DNA from: Diploscapter coronatus
Taxonomy: Eukaryota; Nematoda; Chromadorea; Rhabditida; Rhabditidae
Length of the DNA: 64,000 nt
Direction of reading: 5' to 3'
Assembly: GCA_964036155.1 (NCBI GenBank)
Contig: OZ038423.1
Coordinates: 22,955,249-23,019,248 of the forward strand
Shown in pieces: positions 10,316-22,454 of the stretch (positions are counted from its first letter, which is position 1; each line of letters opens with the position of its first letter). A program made the position numbers and the translations under genes. The notes under the pieces were generated by a model. The model had not been told where the DNA came from, did not search any database, and saw nothing but the letters and a program-made list of their open reading frames with translations.

Positions 10316-11490
10316 TCCTCTTCGAGAATTTTCAACAATAGCAGGGGAAAACTACAGTAATTTCTAGCATCGAAACAATAAATCTTCCATACATCGTGCG
10401 ATTCTACGAATTTAGGCCCTTTTTATAGTCGCCCTAAAAGACGCCTGAAACGATCTAATTCGTGCAAAGCGGTAAATTTTCCCGAATCGAGATATCAAGT
10501 AATAAAATTAGAGACAACGCAAAATTAGAAATAACGCAAAATCAAGAGACGAAAAAGAAAAGAGTCCAAATTTGAAAGACTCCGTGAGCAGTTCAAAGTT
10601 GAAAGCCAAAAGACAAAACGGCAAAGATAAGATGGAAGAAACAAAGATCTTTCTCCCAATATTGAAGAATAGAAAGATAAAACAATCTGGAATATAAGTA
10701 TTTTTGAAAAAGGAAATGGGAATTTGATTTTTCGAAGAAATTAACGCGTAACTAATCCAGGATAGTGGCATAATTTCAAACAATTTGAAAATTCGCACAT
10801 AAATTTAGAAACTAAATGTAGTGAGGCATATCGGATGATCGAGATGTTTCAGGAAATTGAATTAGCTAATAAAAGAAAGACAATTTGATTGTTGTCTTGG
10901 AAAGTTTCAAATAATAAATAAATAAAAGTGTGCTAAATTAAAGTCACATTGTCGCTAAATACTGATTTCGAGTAGAAAAGTAAGTTTCAAAAATAAGCGT
11001 CAAGGTATTGAACAAAAATGCTATTCAATAAATGAAACAATCGAGATTGAATAAAATAATTTAAAAAGGAAAAATGAGAATTATTGTTTTGAAGTAGTTC
11101 CGTCAATAATTATAAAAAATCGTTACTGATAAGTCGATAAGTCGGTTTTCATTTCAATGTGGAAAATATGCTCAGTGGCGTTATGAACGATATGACACAC
11201 GCGGTTATAGCAGAGCAAAACACTCATCACATGTTAGGGGGTAGTGATTGAAAAACGGATGAGATATCGATTTTTCGAATGAAAACTCGTACTGAATGGT
11301 TTCTAGCAATTCAATTCAATTTGATCTGATTTCATTTTGCTGCTATTTTGCATTTCTATTTGCAAAATATGTTTCAAATTTAGCTGTGGATAATACTTAT
11401 TCCTAATGTAATTGACAAATGATGGTGTATGTTTAAAAAATCAGTATCAGAATAAAATTTCAAAGATTTAATGGATCACTAACAGGGGTG

Positions 11491-11655
11491 TGCGAAAATT
11501 TCCAGGTGAGAGAATATCTTTCTCCCCTTCTCGCTCGCCTAATTTCCGTTCCGTTTTAAAAAAAAGAAGAAAATTAGGCAAGCGAGAAAGGGCGAAAGAG
11601 GGAGCGCGCGTGGAGCAGAGAAAGAGAAATGCTCTCTCACCCGGAAATTTTCGCA
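11491..11655. mobile_element. 165-bp foldback (MITE-like) element
   Basis: The outer 23 bases (starting TGCGAAAATTTCC) are repeated inverted at the other end with one mismatch. An inner block (TTCTCGCTCGCCTAATTTCC against an inverted TTTCTCGCTTGCCTAATTTTC-type sequence) extends the pairing, so most of the element folds into one hairpin around an A-rich turn near 11560. There is no coding capacity. It lies in the intergenic region between NRAMP and the first CRIB gene. Confidence 0.8.
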
Positions 11656-12901
11656 TATTCCTGGGCTGGAGGATACATTGTCACGCGTCCTAGGCCTCGT
11701 GCCTGCCAAGTCATCTACGACGATGAGACGCGGTGCAATCGATGGAAGGGCAAGAAAGAGAATGGATGAAGACATACCATCGAACAAGGATGGTATTGAC
11801 CTCCAGAGCATGCGAGATGGGCGAAGAATACACGGAATAATGAGGCGTACCATATGAAAAACAGAATAATCAGGTACAGGACGAACTAAAACCTCAAAGA
11901 GGTATTTTCATATCCAGTTCCAGACCCATTTCTTGATTTTTTTCTTAACCACTTCGTGAAAAGCCGAGAGCACAGATTTAATGTTTCCAATTGAACCAAC
12001 ACCAATCGACTCTTCCCTTTTCAATGTTTATTAATTTTATGTAAAAATAAAGTTATGTTATAATTCAAAATGCCAGAATGTAAAATTAGCATTCGAATTA
12101 TGTGTTGGAAAGTTTCACTTTTTTCCGACCCATCTGGCCGGGTTCCTAATTGATAATCATGGGAGGCTGTTTTTGCATGATATACTTTGGATCTCTTTCC
12201 CAAGCTTTGTAATTGGAAACTTGCTCCGAAACTACCAAAAATCGTGAAATTTGGATATCCAATGTTAGTTGTCCATGATTAGCATTTCCGCAAATTCATT
12301 TGCCATATCTAACTAGTCATAATCTTACTATACTAAATGACCGCTCTAAAATTACGCATATTTCCTGAAAATTCCAAAGATAGCTATTCGGCTTTGTAGT
12401 CTTTCACAAATTATTCCAACCATTCTTCGAGCTTCATTTTTCAGCATTACGTTTAGATCGATATAACCTTTGCTTATCATAAGAGTGGACAGTCATAGAT
12501 TTTCTCCAAAGTTCATTTTTTACGTACTCGCTAGTTCTCGTTTATAAAATTGTTCATATTATAAATAATCTGATGACTCTCTTCATTAGAGCCCCACCTT
12601 TCTGCTTCTCGTTTTCTCTTGCAGTTTCATGCTTATTAAAATTTTTCCTAGTCTTTCTTATCTCCTAAAATCACTTGTTATTTTTCAAATCGAGACAAAA
12701 TTCTGCCTATTTAGTTATCAATTTATCAATTGTCTTTGTTCCTCTGTGCTCTATTGAGTTTGACCGTTATTGCAATTTTTGCGTCTCATATCAGTTGCTT
12801 ACAAGACCTCTCCGCACACGAAAACGAGCACTATTTTCTCATTCCTAAAGGGTAGACGAGCGAATTTCCGATTTTTTTAATTTCGAAAATTTAACTAAAC
12901 A

Positions 12902-15900
12902 ATGAGCAAGACTACCAAGAGCAAAATTTCTGGTCTACGAAAATCCATGATCTCACCACCGCAGCAGACCTTGTAAGTTTTTCCTTGACTTTCTTGAAAT
13001 TATATTGCGAAATTACTAGATTTTATAGGAATGTTTCAAGTTTTGTAGACTATATTCCAACAAAGTTTCATTTGACGATGATTTTAGTCTTCTGGTGATT
13101 AGGAAGCTATTTTAGTCATATCGGAAGCGGAACGGATACTGGAGCTCAGGTTGAATTCGATGAATGGATTCCGGTAGGCCTTAATGTGGACGCTCATGGT
13201 AGACAGAAGTTGACGATGAATATCCCAATTCAAACGGTAAGTCGATCTTTTCACCATTTTCATGCTTTATATTGAAATCATCGGAAGTGATCGCAAGTTC
13301 ATTGAGATTTTCATTGGCTCGATGCGCATTATCTTACTACTTTTTGAAACATATTCTCCGCTTCCAGATTTGCTGGGACGATTCGATTTTTTTTGCATTT
13401 ATTGCTTATTCATAAAAATTTTCATAATGCTGGATCGATTGAAACTTTCAATATTTTCTGCCTAATCGTCATTTTTCTTGAAGCATAGTTAGAGAACGCG
13501 AATACTCAAATTTGAATATGAAAATCCAAACCAAATTTGGTAAACGAAATCATCGGCCTGATCTTTCGGGAGAACTTTAAATTTTTGAGGAATTGCGAAA
13601 GAGATTTTGTAGATCTATTCTCGGACTTAATTAGGGCATTAAGATAAGTCCAAGTTGGAATGTTCTTTTCGATTCGAGCATTTTTAAAGTGTTCCAGCAT
13701 TTTTACATACTTTGAACCCCACCAACGTCAAAGTTGGAAAGCTACTTGCTGTGGTCTCTAAACATAATTCAACTACAAAAATGAGTTTATTGTTCATCTC
13801 TGGTGAAGTGAACATTCGATGGGAATTTCGTCAAAGTTGTAAGAATTAGCTTATATTGAAAAGTGATGCAATATGCGCGATTAGTCGTAAAACCCGTTTA
13901 TTATTCAACTCGTTCTCGCCAATTTTGCCAAGTCACGAGATATCCTCCGAGATTGTTTTCTTATTTACTCGAATTCACCTTTACATTTCAATCGAGTGTT
14001 CACTTCGCCAGAGATGAACAATAGAGCAATCCGATCTTCTAGATTTTGTATTCATTTATAAAATTCTCCAGATAATACGCATCAAGTAAAATACTCATTT
14101 AACCCCTCTAACTATCTATTTCTAGATACATCAAGAGTTCACCGGTTAGAACGACCTGATCTTTCGTATAGTTTTCTTCGAATCGTCCATGTTATTGACT
14201 TTTTCCTGTCTTTTCTCCGAAAGTTTGCCATTTTATCAATCTCTTTTCATGTGGCTGTGCGATAAGAGAATTTTATGGGGGATTTCGCAGTCATAATTCT
14301 TATGAAATATTGCCTCATTGAGCACATTATTGAGAATAATCGCGAATGTTTTAGAGAAGCCCCGCCGTGTCGGTGTCGTCTTACGGTCAGAACATTGGAC
14401 CCTACCCGGCTACAATTTCAAACGGTAAGATGATGAACATTAGAAAAGAGACACGACTCGAAGAAAAAAAACTTATTTTTATGCTTCTATAATAAAAAGT
14501 TCAGTTTTGATATGAAATTAGGTGGGTATTTCGAAGAGAAGAAAGAGGGGAGGGTAAGGGCAGGGCAATTAGGTAAAGCAAGGGTATAAGGTCGGCGGCG
14601 CACAAAGTTTCTCGATTTAAAAGAAAATTCGAAGTCGAAATTTCATTTTCAATAATCTCGAATTCGAAGTTTAGTTTAAGAAAATGCGAAATCGAAGTCG
14701 AATTTCGTACACCATCGCTAGGGATTATAATTTCGAACTTTGTGCAAAAATGATTCTAATGATAATTCAAGGAATTCAGAATGAGGCCTATCTAGTTAAA
14801 CCTAACACTGCTTAACCCCTCTTACACGACCCTCACTTATCCTAGCCCCGCCTATCTTACCACTACCCCTACTCTCTTCCTAATTTGGCCAATCGATTTT
14901 ATAACAAATTGCTAAAAATGAAACTTCGATTTTCAGTTTCTGGAAGATACTTGCGAAACTCGAGTTCACCTAATTTCCAACAACTCATGCAACGTCAATT
15001 TTCTGCCGATCAAATCCCACAAGCATTTCGAGGTCTCTACAATCAACAGCAAGTACAAAATGACAACGTTTCAGTGGCGGGTAATTGTAGTTAGTCAATT
15101 CTTCGTTTTTGCTACATTATCAATTCCAGGCAGGATCACGCCTATACCGAGAAGAATTCGACCATCTGTAAGCACAGGTGAAGAGAAGTTTAAAATTCCT
15201 CTATAACTAGAGCTCTATGCTTCGTGCGTCCGCTCGCTTGTCGCTCTAGTGCCACCCTTCGCTGGCCCTTAAGTTTTTCCTTCTTTCTGATTCAATTTTC
15301 CTGTAAATATAACAATGGAGCAACATAATGATGTGATTCAGAGATAAATTTGCATATCCTATATATTATTTCACCTTATTGGAAGTGGAGCTAAAGTTGG
15401 CTATGTCATTTTAGTAGTTTTAGAATGAGATATTTTGACGTGCTTCAGAATCCTAATTTTCATAACGTCGCCATGCTAAATCACTCTCGCTTGTTAAGCA
15501 TATTCTGAAAGCTGCTGAAATTTGCAACAAAATGCGTTTTTTGTTTTGATAAATTTTCATTCGGAAAATTTTTTCAAAGTCGCTAAAATGACGAAATATG
15601 CTAATTTAGAGCTCACGCTTAGATTGAAACTCAAAAATTGATTTGTTTGAATTCTCCATATACAAATTACTTTACAACAACTCACTCAGATTTTCATGAA
15701 AATCTTCACAAATACTCAAACTTGGCTTATTGAATTCGGCAACTACTATATGACGAAGGGTGTCCTCCCCACACTATTTCTTCCTATTCTCATCTCTCGA
15801 TCCTATCCCCAACTATAGACTCTGTTATATAGTAATTACTGCTGAATTCTTTATTTATCTAGGGTAATAGCGAGGTTTTTAGGTACATACAGCTCAAGAT

Positions 15901-17427
15901 CAACCGGACCTCAACCCGGTGGAACCATGTCGTCGTTTTCGGTTTCAAACGGACCAATTCCCTATGATTACTCGATGCAGAATTCTCAAACGCTTCCATA
16001 CCACCGTGAGCATGACACCTCACGTGTCGTTTCGTACGTTAGGTTTGTTACCGCTACTAAAAATAAACATTATGGAATACAAATTCCAGTAACCCGGAAT
16101 ACTTTCTCGCGCAATGTCAGCTGACTGAAGCAAGAAAATCGGCTACCTGGGTAGGCTTTCTGGTTCTATTAATGGACAAAATTTGTTTAAACATTAAGTT
16201 GGCACTAGACTTACGATTCAACGCGATAAATAATATCATTTTTATCAATTTGATAGCGTTCTGCTTGAAACATAGGAAACTTCAGGCCGCCGCTCCCTCT
16301 TTTCCTCAACCTATGCCTCGCCACAGCATAGTCGACAACGAGAATCCTTACGAAATCGTCACTGCGGTGGTCAGTAAAAGGGACAACTCAATCCGCCAAT
16401 CGTTCACCAGAAGGATCAGTCGAAATCAGGCCCTACAGATTATGGGAGGTAATATCGACAAGTGAATGAAATTCAGGAGTGTTGACAGTGCAAAAAAAAA
16501 ACATTCGCACTGCACTGCCAACATCCCTGACGAAATCGGAACAGGTTCAACCTGGGTTTGCTACTTTCCCATGTTCCATCAAACATATCATTTAAAAATA
16601 TTTAGAAACTTCGTCCCCCCAAACTCCACCTATTCCGCCCCCACGGAGAGCTGACAACGCTCCTCCGCCTCAACCCTCGCCCAAGTCCTACGAAGTCTCG
16701 AAGAAGATCTTCGACACCCACAGTCCGAAGTCGGCGAGACTCGAACTGACCCGACCAGCGACGATTCTGATCGAGGACTCGGTTATCGACAAGGTCAAGG
16801 AGAAGGTCAAGAAGGGGAGTTCGACTGATTCGAGCGAAAGTGAGAAGAGAGACTCGGCGAGCTCATCAGGTACCTATCAGAGTTTCTTGATGGTTCATGG
16901 ATTATCGTTAATCTTGAAGCAGAAGATATGTTAATAAAGAAGTAAAACTGCATGAACTTCCACGAAGTGACTTCATCAAGATTCGTAAAGAAGAACATCG
17001 AGCATTTAATTTTCAGATAGCAAGGTCACAGTCATTGAAAGAATCACCCAGAAGCCTTCTGACAGGCCTGAATCCTCGAACTCAAAGCAGGGCAAGTACG
17101 ACGTGAACAGAAGCCGATCGAAATCGCGTGAAAGATCTCCGAAAACTGAAGAGCCCACGCCGAAACTCAAGAAAGGTAAGGAAGTTTGCTAAACAAAGTA
17201 GCTGATGATGATTTTCAGCGCCTGCACCCGTAGCTCACGTCAATCCAGTCCCATCTTCGAAACGATCCCCGGTCATGACCGTTAAGAATGAGAACTACGA
17301 GAAATTGGATAGGCAAGTGGCAGAAAGTAGAACGAGACAGAAGCCAGGAGGTCACGAGTACGTCCGACTAACGGCGATTAGAAATTTGCCTAATGACGAC
17401 GATGAGCCTTTCGTCATGCATATGTAA
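12902..17427 (+). CDS. CRIB-motif, proline/serine-rich protein A
   Basis: Eleven exons give 489 aa, all in phase to a TAA at 17425-17427: 12902-12972, 13116-13236, 14355-14424, 14937-15080, 15130-15177, 15883-16042, 16090-16150, 16286-16448, 16606-16869, 17017-17175, 17219-17427. Residues ~17-29 read ISPPQQTFHIGSG, split by intron 1. This resembles a shortened CRIB motif, closest in feel to small Cdc42 effectors of the SPEC (CDC42SE) type, which have HIGSG; the usual F-x-H-x-x spacing is reduced. The rest is low-complexity, rich in Pro, Ser, Gln and charged residues, with PxxP stretches (TPPIPPPRR) as for SH3 binding, a basic region and no membrane segment or enzyme domain. Inference: a Rho-GTPase effector or scaffold acting on the cytoskeleton. 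I do not recognise a named orthologue. A second CRIB gene lies 5 kb downstream on the same strand. Confidence 0.75.
14601..14744. repeat. Degenerate inverted repeat in intron 3 of CRIB gene A
   Basis: CACAAAGTTT at the left edge is mirrored by an AACTTTGTG at the right edge. Between them are several GAAGTCGAA/TTCGAATTC blocks that pair loosely. It looks like an old foldback element within the intron; no target-site duplication is clear. Confidence 0.4.
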
Positions 17428-19562
17428 GCCTAACTTGATTTAGCAATCGAAATTAAACATACTCTAAATTTCGGTTTGAATTTCATGAACATTTCTTAGT
17501 TTCAATTTATTATCGGCTACAAATCAGAAAGCGAGCCAACATTGGTGCAACGAGAGGGAGAAAGGCGCATAAATGCGCGTTTGTTCGTTTTGTCGTTCTA
17601 TCTTGTTTATTTACATGATTTTTTTATCCAGATGTAATGCACAATAGTCGGAAGCTCCGGAAGTAAATGGCACCGAAAAACTCGCTAATAAGTTTGGCTG
17701 TTGAATTAAAAAAACGATTTTGTTCTTTATTTTCGGTTGTTGTTGACGACGTTCGTTTGGTGTGTTATCAACTTCTGGAGTTTTCAGCAGCTATCGTGCT
17801 TCACATTTGGATAACGAAAACAAAGAAAACGTAGAAAGTCGTTAACAGTTGCTATTTGAATGAGCAGATGAGCAAACGTGCACCCATGCACCTACCTTTC
17901 TCTCCTTTTCTATGGTTTGGAGCCGACAATATTGATTGACTAAAAATTGATATTTATTTTGTAAATTTGTATGAATCTTGTGCTTCTTTGAAATATTTTG
18001 GATCAGCTTCCTGTATTTTTGACGTGTATTGTAAAAAAATTCTCGATAGCTTTAACGATGCTTATTTATTCTCTTCAACTCGATCAGCCAGACTCACATA
18101 ATTAAATTCGGCCCTTAATCGCTTCGTGTGGTTTCTAGCCGACACAAATCATGTGCAAACATTATTTCTCACCTACACACATTCCACAAAAATTTTAATT
18201 TGAACTCCTCGAAAAGTAGATTGTTACCCAACTTTTTTCAGTTGTTATTTGTAATTTATAAAACTCCCATAGAAAACTGATGTTATTAGTTCAATTTTTG
18301 ACATTTTCTTAAAGAAATTCTTGCTTTCAACATCATTTTTCAATGCATAAAATCGCATTCTTTGCAGCCAGAAGAATCGATGCATGCGCTATTTTGTTCC
18401 GTATTTTCTCCTGCAGAAAAGTCCACAATAAATTAGTGTTTTATCAGTCTTCACAATCGTGTTACGTAACGAAACAGAAATGCCAAAGAGATGCCGACCT
18501 TTGCCGCTATAAGCAGCATCTTTTCGTCAGGCACTTATCAGTGCCTTAATGAAAATGAGAAGACGAAATGTCGCAGAGTAATGGCCCTAACTGAAAAATA
18601 AACATCAAGAACACAAATTTTTAAATTCGAGTTTATTCTAGAAAATCTTGGATTTTTTTACTTAATGCAAGGTTTAGAATTCCCTAGACTACATTATTTT
18701 CCTGGCTAAGCATTCAAGCGTAAGTTATCAGAAGTTCTCTAATGAAATTAGAAAAGATACGCCGAAACCAAATGTGATAAAATGATGATTCTAACTGAAA
18801 ATGAACGCCGACAACAGAAGCTTGGATAATTTTAATAATTTGTGCATGAATTTGGGATTTGAAGCTTTCAAAAACTATTAAGAGTTAGCCTCTGAATTAG
18901 ATGCTTAATTTTTGTATCAAAAATTTTAGTGTTCAAAAAGAAATTCTCGAATTCCTTAATTTTTAATCATTTTAGTCTAAATTCAAAGGATGATAATTAT
19001 CAGTCTCTTTTTGAAATAATGACCCTAACTGAAAATAAGTATCGACAAGAGAAACAGGCTTCAGCATGTGCGTTGCGTTGAACTCGAAAATGTGAAAGAA
19101 GAAAAATACTCGTGTTTGCGCGTCAGCTAAGGGCGAAGGAGTAATAGACTTATAGGCAAGCGGCAAAGTTTATGATTTTTAGACTCATTGAAACACCGCT
19201 ACTGCAGTTTATTTGTCAACCGAGTATTTTTTACTACATCACACAGGCTTATTCAACGTAATTTGATCAAAGTTTCTGGAAGGAAACGTCGACTTTTCCA
19301 GCTTTTAACTAGTAGGTTTTTGCCATTCATTCAAATTCCCGTTTCTGAAGCAGGGGTATACGATTTTCCTTTTAAATTGTTTCAAAATATTAAAGTTTTA
19401 TCATAGTGAGCACGAATTTCTTGGATGTAAAATTTTGAAGATCAATATTAGGTTCACGCGCTTCCGTTACGATACATTTGATTTGTAATTTGTTTCTTTC
19501 AAATCAATTTTTTAACGTCTAATTCATTTATTTTGATAATTGTAGAGTTTATCGAGTCGTTT
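17428..19562. other. Intergenic, no gene supported
   Basis: Should start with the 3' UTR of CRIB gene A. A motif CTAACTGAAAATAA recurs with changes near 18590, 18790 and 19025, each followed by an ATCGACAA/CATCAAGAA-like string, suggesting a decayed ~200-235-bp repeat. Short open frames (for example 18343-18549) show no recognisable family and no convincing splice context. Confidence 0.4.
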
Positions 19563-20124
19563 TCATAGATTTTTCCAGTGGATGATTGTTTTAACAATCG
19601 TGCACCTGCAAATAGTCTTCGTCGTCTTCTTGTATTTCGTTCGATTGTCGCAAAGTGCGATTCGCATCCAGGCGTGCACGACCCCGGGCACGTAGATGAA
19701 CAGACCCGTCAGCAGGGCGTTCAACATGAACGAACAACCACAACCTAGACTTGAGTTTAGCAACCTTATTTTTAAAGACACAAGATATCGCAGTTAAGTT
19801 AGAATGAAGGGCACCTTGAAACTGCATGATATCGCGATATACAGTAGTGAGCAAAACTTTTGCTTGCCATTGTATATAGATGAAATTTGAAATGATTTAG
19901 AAAGGCTAGAAAAATATCTTCCAAACTTATTGGGTGAGTATCACGATATTATGCATCTTCCAATTTGAACTGGAAAACTACCAAATTTGCTAAAATTTCT
20001 GACTAACCATCAGCGAAAAGGACCGCTAGAGGCTGAAAATGTCAATTTCTTTCTGTCAAAGGCTTCAATTCGAACGAACCGGAAAGAAGATGGCGTAAAT
20101 GAAGAGCGTGACCTTGGAGCTCAT
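19563..20124 (-). CDS. PMP3/UPF0057-family small membrane protein
   Basis: Three exons (20080-20124, 20008-20032, 19563-19744) give 83 aa in phase. Two hydrophobic segments are seen: TLFIYAIFFPPLAVLF and FMLNALLTGLFIYVPGVVHA. The family signature is clear: PPLAV, then a Gly-Cys-Gly turn (DGCGCSFMLN), then LLT and IPG/VPG-x-x-HA. PMP3-family proteins are small proteolipids, about 50-60 aa, that modulate plasma-membrane potential and ion tolerance in yeast and plants; nematodes have several. Here the core is followed by about 30 basic residues rich in Lys/Thr/Cys, longer than the yeast protein. The start is the first in-frame ATG; a short out-of-frame upstream ATG exists. The gene lies opposite to the two CRIB genes in their 5-kb gap. 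Donor sites (GTTCGT, GTTAGT) are acceptable but not perfect. Confidence 0.85.
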
Positions 20125-22454
20125 TCGAAAGGTGGGTAGACGATCACCGAGTTGAGTTGGGTAATGGTCATTTTGAATAATAAATCCCCCTTTCATTTCT
20201 AATCGCTGAAGAAATTATTTCAGAGCTTTTGAAAAATGTTTCATAATTATGCATGGCTAAACAGATTAAAACCTGTATGATATGATCAGTATTATCTTGA
20301 CAGACAAAAATTATTTTATGTGCACCAAACTTAAAGATCAAGTTCCCATAGTTTAGCATTACCCATTCCATATGAACTTGAGCGAATTTATCAAATTCCC
20401 TTGTCACAACATGGCATCTCTGACCATTCTACCACATTCTCAAACAACTAACCATCAAAGCAATTCACCCATGTCAATAAATCTATGAAAAAAATATTGC
20501 ATGGCATCCAGTTTCAACGTTCTGCATTGATAACTTACCGAATTAGTAGACTAGCACGAATTGGTCGAACTCTACTATCGTTACTTGGAACCGTTAATGG
20601 TGTGGACTGCAATTCCAATCCTATTTCTTGAAGAACCACTTCACCGGTCTAACTTTAAAATACTGTATTGACAACTCAAAGCAGTAAAATTGCATAAATT
20701 GATCAACTGGATCTCTGCTATCATTAATTGGACCTGTAAATGAGTGAACATCAGCTTTTATTAGATTCTTTGCAGAATCACTTCGTCAATCGAATTTTCA
20801 GGTTTTGCATTGCCAAACTCACAGCGGTAACCTGCGTGAACTGATCAAACTTCGCAAAATTCTGCTATGATAGTCCGTCATTGAACTGCGAATGAGTCAT
20901 TCCGCCCGACTGATCTCTTACTGATAACCCCGAATTTGCAACAACCGCATAACCATTCTGATTGCATCATTCACTAATAGATCAGATCAATACAATTCCA
21001 GACCATGGGCGTATGTTTTGGTAACAACTTAATCGCTTGAAAACATCATGTTCATCTCAGTCTCTTTCTATGTTTATGATGACTTTCATGAGTTTAGCTT
21101 TTTCTATGTCTTATGAGCTTTTCAACATTGCACTTTGCCGAAATTTGTTTTCATTTAATTGAAGTTTAGCCAATTCATAGAGTTCATAATATCATTGAAG
21201 TTTCCGAAATTTTATGCGAATCGGTTCAAGTAAAGTTAGTGGATGAAATTGGCAAAATTTATGTTACTTTCTAAACTTTCGTCACTTTGCCCTGTGTAAA
21301 CTTCCATCGTCTTTCTCGTTCTTTTTCATCAAACTAGTGAATGAAGCGAAATGAAGTCGCTCGATCATTGTTTTTATTGCGCAAATGTTCAACAGACAGT
21401 TCGTTTTCATGCCAAATTTAGTCTCGAGAACACAAATGCTATTTATTGATACCCTTTGTATATGTCCCCAATTGATTATTAGTTTTGCATATGACATCAA
21501 ATTATGAGTTTGGAAATATTTTGACTAAAAACTGTGTTCCAAAATATTCAGGGATCTATATTGAGTTATTTTCCTCTATCTTCCAGTCTCCTGTATAGTC
21601 TCACCATCTAACTACTAATTATCCAGTCTATATTTCTCAACAATTTTATGGTTAAAGGACGATAGGAAAAAGTTGATAACATATTCAGGAGCCTTGTTAT
21701 TGAAACATTCCCTTTTTCTCGTTTCTCAAAATTTCAATTCCCCAATCCGGTTTTCCATCGGTTTTCAATATTGCCGCGACCTGCACAAAATGCCTATGAG
21801 TTGCTAATGATCTACCGAAATAGCCTTTGGAAATGAGAGAATTGGAGAATTCGCGAGCGAGGTAGAACGAGAAAGAAAACATTTATGAATTGGCGCAGTG
21901 CTCCTGTGAAAAGTTCCAAATCTTTCCATCTCTCATATGTTCAGGCTATTTCTCAGTTTTAATGATAAGGCCCTGAAAGGATGGTTCCTGCATATCAATC
22001 GATTCGTTTTCTCCGGCATGTAAACGCGAGCTCCTATTTTCGGCAAATGAAAGATCATTCTTTCTTATTTCTTTAATCTAAAAATATATAATTCTGAATG
22101 AAAGAACTAAATTTGGAGTGTAACTTGCCATCTTTTAGAGATTACATCACTTCTATCAAAATTGAATAAAATGTAAAAAAGACCATGATAAAAGTTTTAA
22201 ATCCTAAAACCTAGAAATTCTTAATTCTGAGTATCGTATCAAAACTCCCCAACTTTATCAATTTATCATTAATTTTCTCATCAACTTCTTCTTCAGTCCC
22301 ATCAAAATCACTTATCAGTAAAGCTCTGCATTCATGCGCAGAGGTGCTAGGAATAAACAAGTCTACTGCATATTTCTATTAGAAACTCGCTTCATATCGA
22401 TTTTCCTTTCGTTGATCAATATTTTAGAGTTATGAAACAGTTTCAGGCTCAAGA
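20125..22454. other. Intergenic, contains decayed tandem repeats; no other gene seen
   Basis: Contains the promoter side of the PMP3 gene and the upstream region of CRIB gene B. Three diverged ~143-bp tandem units occupy about 20505-20935. The remainder is AT-rich with short open frames only. Immediately before 22455 an acceptor-like TTTCAG ends 8 bases before the ATG, consistent with trans-splicing of gene B's leader. Confidence 0.45.
20505..20935. repeat. Three-copy diverged tandem repeat, unit ~143 bp
   Basis: Matching landmarks recur at a 142-143-bp spacing. A TTCTGCATTGATAACTTACC block near 20518 corresponds to blocks near 20660 and 20803. A CTCTACTATCG block near 20567 corresponds to CTCTGCTATCA near 20713 and TTCTGCTATGA near 20858. 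A GAAGAACCACTTC block near 20631 corresponds to one near 20774. The copies differ at many positions. The unit length is not a multiple of three and no long frame is kept, so it is unlikely to be coding. Confidence 0.6.

Larger units (their letters stand above)
9616..12901. promoter_or_regulatory. Divergent intergenic region between NRAMP and CRIB gene A
   Basis: A 3.3-kb region that must contain the promoters of the minus-strand NRAMP gene and the plus-strand CRIB gene. I see no supported gene. It contains a 21-nt palindrome at 10281-10301 inside a larger imperfect hairpin (~10202-10315) and a foldback element at 11491-11655. A GC-richer open stretch (about 11640-11850) lies beside the foldback. 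The final ~100 bases before 12902 are pyrimidine-rich, like a 5' leader. No TATA or other defined promoter element can be assigned. Confidence 0.5.

Noticed and set aside
11640..11853. GC-richer stretch open on both strands beside the foldback element
   Set aside because: No splice partners, no recognisable domain, and base composition unlike the neighbours could simply reflect mobile-element remnants.
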